A stretch of DNA of 64,000 bases from assembly GCF_000143415.4 (NCBI RefSeq), contig NW_003314268.1, forward strand, positions 1,216,317 through 1,280,316. The letters run 5' to 3'. The position numbers and the translations under genes are program-made. How positions within the stretch are numbered: the stretch's first letter is position 1; the number at the start of each line of letters is the position of its first letter. Shown here piece by piece: positions 32,905 to 43,415 of this stretch. The notes beneath the pieces were generated by a model. The model worked only from the letters and a program-made list of their open reading frames with translations, did no database searches and was not told where the DNA came from. Source of the DNA: Selaginella moellendorffii. Its lineage: Eukaryota > Streptophyta > Lycopodiopsida > Selaginellales > Selaginellaceae.

Positions 32905-35900
32905 ATGGAAGTGATTGAGGTGGAGAACGCCTGGCCGGACGTGGACGGATTCCTCACGCGCATTGTGATGGAGACGAGCGCTAGGTCGAGCGTCAAGCCG
33001 CCGCTCCCGCTCAGGCCGGCGCTGTGCGGGGATATGGATCCGGATCGATCGCTGCTCTCTCTCGGCGGCAGCGATTTTAGCGGTGGTAGCAGCTCGATCT
33101 CGCGGAAATCCGTGTCGGCAGCGTCTTCGGCGTCCAAGAAGCTCTGCGTCGAGGTGCCATGGCGATATTTCGAGGTCATGTACAGCGTCAAGAAGAAAAA
33201 CTCCAGGAAGCCAGGGCCGCGATCCGATGGCGTTCTTGCGGTCCAGGGATCGAGCTACAATCTGCTCGACAAGGACGGCAAGTCGATCAGCAAAAGAAAG
33301 ATTTCGGGAAAAGAAATCAAAGAGAATTCTTCTCTCGAGGTCAGGAGTTCTTTCACTCGATTAAGAAAATGTCATTATCCTGGCGCAGGTTTTCAACTTT
33401 GTGATCGAAGTATTGGACGAGATCCCCGAGGAAGAGTACCTCAGCGGGAAGATCTTCTCAACGAGCAGGCCTACCTTTCCTTCTTCCGAAGGATCGGACA
33501 TTACTGTCGAGTCCGCTCGGAATCCTGGAAGGTAAATGATTCTAATCATCTTCGATCGTGATTGAATTTATGTGGTCAGAGAAAGGCTGTCTAGGCCAAT
33601 GCAGATTCTGGAGGTAAATTACGTAAATTTCCACCACAGCCAGTAACTAACGATGGTTGAGCACAGAAAGACCAGCTTGTTCTCAACATGGCAGAAGTTG
33701 CAAATGGCGCTGCTCCAGTCGTTGTTGATCCAGTAAGTTGATATTTACTGTCGCTTGTATTTTCTAAGGTATTTTTTCTTTCAGTACATCGCTTCTAAAC
33801 TTCGACCGCACCAGAGGGAGGGAGTGAAGTTTATGTACGAGTGCGTCATGGGACTGAGATCTCGCACATTTACTGGCTGTCTACTAGCTGACGAAATGGG
33901 TGAGATATCTCGAGTTTTATAGGTTAAATACTTAAGTCGCGAGTTTTTGGGCCAGGTCTCGGGAAAACTGTGCAAGTCATTGCACTGATTTGGACGCTGC
34001 TTCGTCAGGTAAATTGTTCTTTTCAGTTTTTGTGCTCGGCTTACATTTGGGTTCATATGGCAAGGGTTCTGGAGGAGTTCCCGCTGTAAGGCGAGCAGCA
34101 GTTGTTTGCCCGTTGACGCTAACCCGAAATTGGGGAAAAGAGGTGGTTAATAGCTAGAAACGAACAAGCTTAACTGGACAGCATTTCCAGGTGCGTAAGT
34201 GGCTGGGCTCGGAAAGGTTGAAAGCAATGGTCGTCGACTGCGCAAGAGAGGTACTTAATACCAGAGAAAACAACTAACTAGATGCTTTCATATTTTAGGC
34301 AGCAGAAAAGATAATCGACTTCAAAAACGACAGCTTCTGTCCTCTTTTAATCACGTCGTATGAAATACTAAGGAAGCACAAGGATATTGTTGCCTCGACG
34401 AATCTTGAGCTTCTTATCTGCGATGAAGCTCATCGACTGAAAAGCTGGTAATACTATACACTTGTTTAATTCTTTACAGCGAGAACAACCAATGGTTCAG
34501 CAAGGGAAACAAAACGATTGCGTCACTGGCTTCGTTGAACTGCAACAAGAGGATTTTACTCGTAAGATTTTGTAGCCTTCACGGCTTTCTAACGCCTGGC
34601 TCTGACTGGCAGACTGGAACACCCGCCCAGAACAACTTAAGCGAGTTTTATGCTTTGCTTGATTTTGCCAATCCAGAGCTATTGGGTTCCTACAACGAGT
34701 ATAAGAATATCTACGCTTCTCCCATTGAGCAAAGTCGGGATCGCAACGCCAGGTACGTTTTTCAATCTGTGAAGAGGAAATTAATGCTTGTTGTTTGACA
34801 GCCACGCTGAGAAAGAATTAGGCTCAGAGAGATCGGAAGAGCTGAAACAAATGACAAGCTTTTGCATCCTTCGAAGGACATCTGAGATAAACAAGGAGCA
34901 CCTTCCACCGAAATCAGAGTAACCGGTTATTTACCAAAGTTTCTACTGTTTTAGCTTTTTGTTTTGCAGGTACGCCGTGTTTTGCAAACTTCACGATGTT
35001 CAGATTAGTCTTTACGAGATATTTGTCAAGTCTCAGGTAAACACTGGCATAGTACTATACTTCTCAGCTGGTCTGTGGCAATGCAGTTCGTACGAACCAT
35101 GCTAAACTCAGATATTCAACGTGCGCACGTTCTTTCTGCAATTGGAGCGCTGCGTAAACTTTCAAGCCATCCGGGGCTGCTACAGAGTGATATGAAGCAC
35201 GTTACGAGCGCGGAAATTAAGAATCAACCATTTTTTCATCGCGCCGAAGAATTGCTTGATCTTTCTGATGTCCAAGCATCCTTGAGGTACGACAATTACA
35301 GTTAGCCGTGGCCAAGTTGCTACTTGTGCAGAGATGTCGTGAGGCACGATTGGAGCCTATCTGGAAAGTTCGTGTGCTTACAACATCTTCTTTTAGCGAC
35401 TATACAATGCAACGACAGAATTGTGATCGCTTCCAACTTCACACAAACCTTGGACTTGATAGAGGTTCGAAGGGCTTGCGTTTTTCTGAGTGTTTCTTAA
35501 TTTTTAAATCTTGCAGGCAATGTGCAATGAACACTCATGGAAGTTCGTTCGACTGGACGGTGGAACCATGATATCGGAAAGACAGTCACTCGTCGAACGG
35601 TTCAATCGAAGAATTGGAGAGGCGTCGATCTTCCTCCTGTCCTCCAAAGCTGGTGGAACTGGCCTGAACCTCATTGGGGCAAACAGGCAACAACTATCTG
35701 ATGTCATCCATCTTCAAGGGAGCTCTTTATAATCTTGTTGTTTGCCTTTCAGGCTCGTTTTAGTCGATCCAGATTGGAATCCAGCAAACGACGCGCAGGT
35801 ATGAAGACTGATAAGCTGTCCCATCTCACCTTCTCTGGTTCCAGGTGATGAGTCGAATATGGAGAGAAGGCCAGCCGAAACCAGTAAAAATATACAGGCT

Positions 35901-36434
35901 TCTGTCCACTGGCAGGTACGTCTATGACGTCGAAGTCTCGGCATTAATCGTTGAATTTTCAGCATCGAGGAGAAGATATATCAACGGCAAATCATGAAAA
36001 AAGATCTGACGTCTTTCTTTGGTGATCAGTCCACATATCAACCTACCTGTAAAAGAACGAACGACCAGAAGTTTAGCCGGCAGGAACTCAGAGAGCTTTT
36101 AAAATTGCCTTCGGTACATTTTTCAGCATTGTTTTCGCAGCAACAAACGTCAAACATTGTTATGCAGGAAACAAAATGCGAGACATATGATCTACTGTGC
36201 CGGCTCAACACGCAACTGGAGGACAAATGGAAAGACTCGTCAGGAATGCTGGATGACCACGTCTTACAGAGCGCGGTCGAATCGGGAGTGACTACGTTCG
36301 TGTCAGCTGACTCGCCTCAAACGCAACAAAGCAGCGGAGGTCTCGAAAGGTACATAACTTACAATAGACTTTTCTTAGCTTTTACTTGACTGGGGCATCG
36401 CAGAGACACAGGCTTGGATTGTGGAGCATGTTAA
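32905..36434 (+). CDS. RAD54B-like SNF2 DNA translocase, 840 aa, 21 exons
   Basis: Exons: 32905-33339, 33389-33531, 33580-33613, 33667-33732, 33785-33899, 33956-34008, 34065-34142, 34191-34250, 34299-34447, 34480-34561, 34613-34752, 34802-34918, 34970-35036, 35087-35286, 35332-35464, 35517-35686, 35753-35798, 35845-35915, 35963-36113, 36168-36349, 36404-36434; the frame is kept across all of them. The N-terminus carries a RAD54-type block ([15 protein letters not shown]). Helicase motifs: [54 protein letters not shown], then [16 protein letters not shown]. Such proteins remodel RAD51 filaments in homologous recombination in the nucleus. Intron 16 (35687-35752) begins GC instead of GT. An in-frame ATG at 32851 is an alternative start. 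RAD54B rather than RAD54 is suggested by the motif VI-downstream sequence. Confidence 0.9.
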
Positions 36435-37866
36435 TAGAAAAGTTCGATCGATCAAACTTCACTGCGCCTCCATTAACCAGCATCGCAAGAGAATGAAGAT
36501 TTCACCTTATCAGGTTAGCTCGAAAAGGAAAGAGAGTTCCTCTCGATAACGTTGTTCTGGCAGGAAAAAAGTTAGCTACCATCTCTCTTTAAAACGGGAA
36601 CCAAAAGCGGCATTGTTCTCAACAAACCAACCGATTGGCGGTTCCATCATCTTGACTTTCAGAGCTAGTTCTAAATAACGCGAAACTTTCTCAGCAACTC
36701 AGGGACAACAACTAGGGGACCTGACAACCAAGCAAGGCAAATTTCCCCACCCTTGATATCGATCTTCCAACTTGGGGACTGGGCAACCACGACAGCGAGA
36801 GGTATGTAGATTTTATGCTTTCTCTCTTGCTCACGTTACGCTTGACTGGGACTTCCACATTCAGTAAAAGGTAGTGGAGCAAAATTGCGGGCGGTGCTGC
36901 TGCTAGTGTTGGTACGTCAATGCTTTTTCACAAGTACTCCACCTTAGCTTGGGAAGCGGTAAGCAAATCTTTATATGATATTAGTTGCTAGTGTTGCCTC
37001 CATAATCTCTATTGATTGATGGCTTTGCTTGTCCACCAGGATTAATAAGTGCTTTGCTTTGGTGCTCTAGTCTCTCATTTCGAAGATCCAAAAACAAAAA
37101 AACGTTGGTGGAGTGGACGATGGATCGATGGGCGATAGATTTCTTCGATTAATCAAACTTACGAGCGCACACGGAGAAAGAATTGCGAGACGGCGACGTT
37201 TGCGTTGTAGGAAAGGTCAACATACGAATTGCAATCCCGAGTTGATTAAAATCGAAATCAATGCAATCGATACCGGCACCCGATTCGACGGCCGCGATGC
37301 GCGCATGCGGCCATCGTAACAAACGGGCATCGGACGGCGGGACGGCCCCGACACGTGGCATGCATTCAGCCACGTGGATGATCGGACGGCCGCTGGCTGT
37401 TGGACGCCGGAATGGCCAGGCGATTCGAGCGCGCACCATGACAAATGCAAAGAAGACGGGGGAGAGGAGCAGGATGGCGATGGCTATGGCGGAGATCGAG
37501 AGGCATCTCCCTTGTCGCCGCCTCCTCGTGTAGCTAGCTGCGCTCCAGTCGCGATCGATTTGGCGGTGGCGAAAGGAAAGGGCTGGTGTGGATTTGCCCG
37601 AGCCGGAGCTAGGGTTTGAGGCGTTCGTCGCGGAGGTGAGTTCTTGGCGCTCTAGGCGCTGGGGGTACTGATCGAATTTCGGCAGGGGAAGCTCCTGGCT
37701 GATCGAATTACTCGAGTAGATACTAGATCGTAGCTGATATTTCGGAGAATCGCGGCTTATGGATGAGGAGGAAAAAGGGTATCTGGGCGATGGTTGAAAG
37801 GATCATCATCTTCAGCTGCTGCCGCGGTGGCTAGGGATTCAACCGTCGATCGGGGGTGTGGCAGCC
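36435..37866. other. Intergenic region and 5' leader of the tubby-like gene
   Basis: No coding signal I can defend. 36435-37080 follows the RAD54B-like stop. From about 37540 the sequence is GC-rich and looks like an untranslated leader (GCTAGGGTTTGAGG near 37608). The ABRE/RY module at 37352-37377 is listed separately. Confidence 0.5.
37352..37377. promoter_or_regulatory. Palindromic ABRE-RY-ABRE module
   Basis: CACGTGGC (37352-37359) and its mirror GCCACGTGG (37369-37377) flank CATGCAT (37359-37365). ABRE/G-box plus RY element is the known binding arrangement for ABI5-type bZIPs with ABI3/VP1 B3 factors in seed and desiccation genes. It lies about 490 bp upstream of the tubby-like start codon. 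Confidence 0.55.
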
Positions 37867-39660
37867 ATGTCCGGGAAGAAATCCTCGACGCTGACGCCGC
37901 TGTGGAGCGTGATCCAAGACATCAAAGGGATTGGAAGCATCTCTAGGAGGAGTTTTGAGGTGAAGCTGCCGACGTATAGTCGATCGAGGTCTCACAGCGC
38001 CGCGCAAGATGCCGCTGGCCGGCATCAATTTGGGGAGAGTGGCCAGCAGAGCCGCTGGGCCAACATGCCACCCGAGCTCCTCCGCGACGTGATCCAAAGG
38101 GTGGAAGCCAGCGACAAAATGTGGCCGTCGCGGAAGAGCGTCGTCGCCTGCGCGGCCGTGTGTAGGAACTGGAGAAAAATCACCAAGGAGATCGTGCAAA
38201 CTTTGGAGCAGTGTGGAAGATTGACGTTCCCAGTTTCGCTCAAACAAGTAAGTTCTTTCTCTCTTTTTTCATTTGAGTCCTTGATCGTCCGGAAGTTCTT
38301 TCTCCTTTCTTCATTTGAGTCCTTGATCGTTCAGAACTTTCTCTTTCTTCTTTTTTTAATTGGAGTCCTCGATCCTCCAAAAGTTCTTTTTCTTTCTTTT
38401 TTTTTCCCATTTGAGTCGTCGATCGTCCAGGAGTTCTTTCTCTTTCTTCTTTTTTTCAATTTGAGTCCTCGATCCTCCAGACTAGTACTAGAAGTCAGGA
38501 GATCAGATGCTTCGCTTGTCACGCCCTTTCAAGTTTTCTGGACCCTTCCCAAAGTTTTTGTTTTCTTCTCGAATTAATCTCTCTCTGTTCCTTTGTTTTC
38601 TTTTTGTTCGTTCTGAACTTTGTTTGTGCTTGCAGCCTGGGCCGCGAGACGCTACCGTGCAATGCTACCTTAAACGCGACAGGACAACTTCGACGTATTA
38701 TCTCTATCTGGGTATTACTCCGAGTAAGCCATCCAAAAGTCTCGGCCACACTGTTTACGTTTCCTCTGAAACAGATGTGCTAGAAAACGGGAAGTTCCTG
38801 CTAGCGGCTCGAAAGTTTCGGCGAGCCAGTGGAACGGACTACATCATCTCCACTGATACGGACGACTTCTCTCGTGGGAGCAACACCTACGTTGGAAAGT
38901 TGCGGTACGTTTCTTCCTTAAAAACTAGACACTGAAAAGCAGCCTGCGAATCCCCGCTTTTTGCAGATCGAACTTCATGGGCACGAAGTTCACTTTATAC
39001 GACAGCAACCCTCCGCACGACGGTGCTGTGGCCTCCACAAACAGAGCAGGCCGGAGGATCCTATCCAAGCAAGTCTCTCCAAGAGTTCCAGCCGGGAGCT
39101 ACAACATCGCCCACATCGCGTACGAGCTCAACGTACTGGGGACAAGGGGCCCCCGGCGCATGGAGTGCACCATTCACTCCATCCCGGCGTCGGCCATGGA
39201 GCCCGGGGGATGCGCGCCGACGCCGCTGGAGAGCGCGACTTCCATGGACGAGGCCTCCATGCTCCCGCCGCTGCTTCTCCCGGTGGGGGCCAAGTCCTCC
39301 AAGGTGGCGGCGCTGGATGGATTGGAGGGGCTGGAAGTGGCGAGCAAAGGCAAGCCGCTGGTGCTCAAGAACAAGCCGCCGCGATGGCACGACCAGCTCC
39401 AGTGCTGGTGTCTAAACTTCCGCGGGCGAGTGACGGTGGCATCGGTGAAGAACTTCCAGCTGGTGGCGGCCACGGAGATCGGGCAGCCGCCGCAGCCGAG
39501 CGATCCGGACAACGTCATACTCCAGTTTGGGAAGATCGGCAAGGACACATTCACCATGGATTATAGGTACCCTCTCTCGGCATTCCAGGCATTTGCGATC
39601 AGCCTCAGCAGTTTTGATACTAAGGACAGCTTACACTGTACTTATGCCTTGATGTTCTGA
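37867..39660 (+). CDS. Tubby-like F-box protein (TULP), 447 aa, three exons
   Basis: Exons 37867-38247, 38636-38904 and 38967-39660 (introns 388 and 62 bp). Residues 64-110 are an F-box ([17 protein letters not shown] to [17 protein letters not shown]). From residue 128 the tubby domain runs [87 protein letters not shown] and FQAF. Plant TULPs tether to PI(4,5)P2 at the plasma membrane and join SCF ubiquitin ligases. The usual C-terminus after SSFDTK is a short LACE-like end; here it is replaced by 11 residues ending ALMF. The start is the first good ATG of the conserved frame. Confidence 0.95.
38248..38480 (+). repeat. Intronic minisatellite in the tubby-like gene
   Basis: Intron 1 holds about five tandem copies of a 50-60-bp unit: AGTTCTTTCTCTTTC, a T-run, then ATTTGAGTCCT-GATCGTCC. 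The first copy overlaps the splice donor (GTAAGTTCTTTC) and later units end CCTCCAG, an acceptor-like sequence. Repeat expansion explains why this intron is 388 bp while most others in the island are about 50 bp. Confidence 0.85.
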
Positions 39661-40322
39661 AGGAATGGAATCCGAGATGGACGGAAGGAGATGAAAGGTG
39701 GCAAGGAGAAAAAAGGTGGTGGTACATTTGTTTTGTGTGATTTCTCAAGATTACTTGTACATAAGGTGGATTTCAAAGTCTCTCTGTTGTCATTGTTTAA
39801 CCAATGTTTACTAAAAGATTGTGTGAGGTCTCCAAATAGCGCACATGGAAACACCGCAATATATGATAAGAGCATAAAAAGTTGGCGGGACTCGGCACCG
39901 AACGCACACTTTGATGACACGCCACCAACCTGTTTTTCTTTCTTGCGTTGTTGTAGTATATATATGAGCTTTCATGTGCAAACGTGCCACGCGGCTTGGC
40001 TGTCATGTGTCCCGGGAGACTGAATCCACCCTTGTAATGAAAGAGAAACCAATCTTTGGTTATATTAGTGAAAAAGTTTAGAATGAAGTTTTGAAGAACG
40101 AATTTGCCTGGTAAGTGTCTAAAGTTAAAGATCGAATCACAATCCCAAGCGCTAGACCCGCTCTCGCTTTAAAGTGAAATCCAAATTTTTCCATTGACAT
40201 CCATTTGGTCCGATGCCTCCAGCTGGTCGCCAAAAGACCAACTATGGATTGGAAAAATAGGCGTCTAGTGCACGTCCACGACGTACATACATACATACAT
40301 TGCATTGGGCAGTAGCATTTTG

Positions 40323-40393
40323 CACGTGATTCCGCTTTTCGCGGGAACACGTTTTCGCCCGCCAATACTCCGTCGCACAAACGGAAACACGTG
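40323..40393. promoter_or_regulatory. Two G-boxes upstream of JAZ
   Basis: CACGTG at 40323-40328 and 40388-40393, 60 to 130 bp upstream of the TATA box. In seed plants, MYC2-type bHLH factors bind such G-boxes in JAZ promoters, giving negative feedback on jasmonate signalling. The same logic here is inference. Confidence 0.55.
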
Positions 40394-40453
40394 TGGTAAA
40401 AGCGCCGTTTGCGAGACGGAGCTCTGTCAGAGCGACGCATTTGTGTCCCTTGT

Positions 40454-40460
40454 ATATATG
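40454..40460 (+). promoter_or_regulatory. TATA box of the JAZ gene
   Basis: TATATAT about 230 bp upstream of the start codon and downstream of the G-boxes. The predicted transcription start is near 40485-40490. Confidence 0.45.
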
Positions 40461-40682
40461 CCAGGGCCAAGTCCTCCCACTCGGGAAGAAGAAAGAGGTT
40501 TTTTTTTATGCTTTCCTTTGTGTGGAGCACGAAATCTCGGCGGAACCTTTCTTCTTCGTCGGCTTGTAATCAAGTAGACTTCTTCTTCCTCTGAAAGATC
40601 TCTAGCTCCATTCGTCGAATCTCTTGGTGGGTTTTGGAGGGATTGGAGCGGAAGGAATGCAGCGAAGTGGCCGTGCGCGGCG

Positions 40683-42281
40683 ATGGTGAGTGTTCGCCCC
40701 GGAAGGATAGAACAGCACAAGCAGGTCTCCCCGGACAGGATGATGTTTAAAGTTCCAGCGAATTCGCTGCCGCCGCCGCCGCCGCCGCCAAGTTCTTCCT
40801 CCTCGCAAGCTCCAGCGGACATGGCAGGCAAGAGGAAGTGGCAGGAGGCTTTCAAAGGGGAGTCGTGCCCATCGTAAGTGGCTTCTGCTCTTGGATCTCT
40901 CTAGAATCTTGGGAAGAAGCTCAAACTTTTGGGGCTTTTGATCGCAGTGTGCCCGCGCCGCCGCACAGATCGCCGCAGCTCACCATCTTCTACGCTGGCG
41001 CGGTGAACGTCTACGACAATGTCCCGGAAAACATGGTAAGCTCGAGAGCAAAATGCGGTTTTTCTTCGTAAAGGACGATCTTTGAGTGGAAAAAGATGGT
41101 CTTTTCGTCTGGAATGCCTAGATCCTGACAGCGCTCTCGTGTCTCCAGGTGAAAGCGCTCATGACACTCGCGGCGGCCAAGAGCTCCAGGCCCGCGGCGC
41201 TGATGAGCCAGATCGAGCTCCAGCGGAGTTGTAGCAGCAACAAGACGGGATTTGGATTCCAGGCAAACCAATCCAGCTGCAATGGTGGCGGCAGCGCCCG
41301 CGCGGGCGTGAAATCGAGCAGCAACGTCGCCAGTAGCAGCACCTCGGGCTCCTTCTCGTTCCCGGTTCTAGAGACCACGAGCACGTCGCTCAGCTTGAAT
41401 AGCTCGTACAAGGCCGCGAGCGAGGAGAGATCTAGCGTGCCAGCTCCAGCTCCAGCGGCAGCGCCGGAACAATCCTCCGGAACAGCGGTGCAAGCATCAT
41501 CTTCGCCACCTTCTCCGGCGGCTTCTCCGGATCTGCGGGGCATGGGTCCGAGAACTCGGATGCAAATGCTCCCAGCTGGTAAGATCATAGCCTAGTTCTT
41601 GTTTGATTGTCAAGTTGACGCTTTTACTCCTTCCAGGACTTCCGCAGGCCAGGAGAGCATCGATCCAGCGCTTCCTCCAGAAACGAAAGCAGAAGTGAGT
41701 GAGTTTTCTCATTCCCTCTCTCGCGTTTCTCCCGTGTACAAAAGATGAGAGAGCTTTCTCCCGTTTGCTCGTCGGTCATATTTCTTCATGTGTGTGAAAC
41801 CGGAACGATTTTGTACAGATCAGTCCTTGGAGCTCCAGTGTCCAGTCACTGACGAGCGATCCACACGTTTTTCAACACCACCTCCGAACTTTTCCATTAG
41901 GAAAAACAGACTTTTCCCCGAGAAAAAACCAATTTTTTTTTTTAATTTTTGGGTGTAGACCAATCTTGTCTAGCCGCAACTTTGTGCAATCTGGCCCCCC
42001 CAGTCATGTGTATTCACGTGAATTATTTCGATCCAATGCTTCAAACTTTGCAACATGTTCATCCTCCCAGCTTTATTTTGTTTGGAGTTTTTCTGTGATG
42101 CTGATGTAGGGGCACTGTTTTTGTGAATAGGCAGGTGAACAACAACGGCGAAGACGACGACGAAGACGCGGCGGCAACGGCGGAGATGAAGCCCACATCG
42201 CCACCGCCCGTGGGGCCGCCCACGTCCGCATCAACGGCCCACATTGCCGCACAAGTTCCACATTTCCTAAAGAAAAGATAG
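40683..42281 (+). CDS. JAZ/TIFY jasmonate-ZIM repressor, 305 aa, five exons
   Basis: Exons 40683-40873, 40948-41035, 41149-41578, 41637-41694 and 42131-42281 are joined in frame by GT-AG introns. The ZIM domain starts PQLTIFYAGAVNVYDNVPEN, with TIFY at residues 76-79; this motif recruits NINJA/TOPLESS. The Jas motif LPQARRASIQRFLQKRKQK occupies residues 238-256. It carries the LPxARR degron for COI1-jasmonate binding and the MYC-binding helix, and it is split from its tail by the last intron, as in seed-plant JAZ genes. The N-terminus has a poly-Pro run; the acidic C-terminus (GEDDDEDAA) is unusual. The start could also be at 40740 (MMFKVP). Confidence 0.92.
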
Positions 42282-42351
42282 TACGTTCACGCTAGTGCCA
42301 CGTCGCTATTAACCCTAATTTCTAAGTCCTGTCCACCTGTAAGAAAAAAGT

Positions 42352-42374
42352 ACACACACACACACACACACACA
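42352..42374. repeat. CA dinucleotide microsatellite
   Basis: About eleven CA units, 43 bp before the FAX start codon, probably within its leader or core promoter. Confidence 0.9.
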
Positions 42375-42416
42375 GAGGGTTCTAGGGCTTAGCTAGGGTT
42401 TTCCTCGGCGCGAGCG

Positions 42417-43320
42417 ATGGCGGCGTGCGCTCCTACTACGATCGGGCAGCTATCTTCCAGGCTCGTGTCGCGCGCTCCAGCGCCCGCGCCATTCCCCGGC
42501 TACATTCTTCTCAGGCCAGTGGTTTTCAGATCGCGAGTCGCGAGAGCGGCAGCGGTGCGCGCGGCGATCGAGCATTTCGACGATGCCGGGGTTGGATTGC
42601 AGGGATCGGTGTGCTTTGCTGCTCCGGAGGGCCTGGAGAGCCCCCCCGCCTCCTCACAGGAGGATCTCTCGTCGTGCCCGGCGAGAGGGAGCGTGGGTGT
42701 CGTCGAGGCGATGACCGGCAAGACGATCGACCTCAACTCCGGGGAGGTCATCGATGCGGGGATTGGCGGCGACGGGGATATTGGGCAGCGCGGCGGCGGC
42801 GATGGCAGGGGAGGTGGCGGCGGAGGGGATGATTCCAGCGATGGAATGGCGAAGAAGCAATCGGGGGCTCTCTCGATGTCACAGAAGCTGACATTGGTCT
42901 ACGCAGCTCTCGTGGGAGGTAAAGATTTTTCTTTTCTGCAATCTCGTCGCTGGAATCGATCGATCAATCGTGGTTTCTCTCTTGCAGTTGGAGGATTGAT
43001 AGGATTTCTCAAGACCGGCAGCGCGAAATCCCTCTTCTCCGGAGGGATCTCTGCGCTGACACTCCTCACTGTCTACTCACAGCTCCCTGTCAACCCGGTT
43101 GGCGCTTCTTCTCTCGGTGTTGGTAAGCTCCACATCTAAGTTTTCCATGGTTTTCTCTAAGTTCTTTCGATTCTTCGCAGGTATATCGCTGCTGCTCCTG
43201 TTCGCCATGGGCTCGAGATTCAGAAACTCGGGGAAGTTCTTCCCCGCGGGATTGGTATCGATCGTCTCGTTGATAATGTCCGGCGGATATGTTCATGGAA
43301 TTCTACGTTCCAAGCACTGA
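42417..43320 (+). CDS. Plastid fatty-acid export protein (FAX, TMEM14 family), 258 aa, three exons
   Basis: Exons 42417-42918, 42988-43122 and 43181-43320. Residues 1-60 look like a plastid transit peptide (Ser/Arg/Ala-rich). A Gly-rich spacer (about 117-142) precedes the TMEM14 domain: SQKLTLVYAALVGVGGLIGF, GSAKSLFSGGISALTLL, SQLPVNPVGAS, MGSRFRNSGKFFPAGLVS and SLIMSGGYVHGILRS, giving about four hydrophobic helices. FAX proteins sit in the chloroplast inner envelope and pass free fatty acids out for ER lipid synthesis. The domain and long N-terminal extension resemble the FAX2/FAX3 branch. It lies 135 bp after the JAZ stop and 95 bp before the PPR start, a very tight head-to-tail arrangement. 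Confidence 0.9.
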
Positions 43321-43347
43321 AGATTAAAAAGAGCTCTCCCCTGTTTC

Positions 43348-43386
43348 TAGGGTTAGGCTTTCCCCTGTTTTTAGGGTTAGGGTTTT
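43348..43386 (+). promoter_or_regulatory. Telo-box cluster before the PPR gene
   Basis: TAGGGTTAGG (43348-43357) and TTAGGGTTAGGGTTTT (43371-43386) lie in the 95-bp gap between FAX and PPR. Telo-boxes are frequent in promoters of plant translation and organelle-biogenesis genes. Single AGGGTTT motifs also occur before FAX and the tubby-like gene. Confidence 0.6.
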
Positions 43387-43415
43387 GCGATGAGCCTCTC
43401 CTGAGTTTAGGGCTC

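Larger units (their letters stand above)
39661..40682. other. Intergenic region and promoter of the JAZ gene
   Basis: 39661-40030 is 3' flank of the tubby-like gene. No gene is seen. 40323-40460 carries G-boxes and a TATA box (separate entries). 40540-40682 is probably JAZ 5' leader. Confidence 0.55.
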
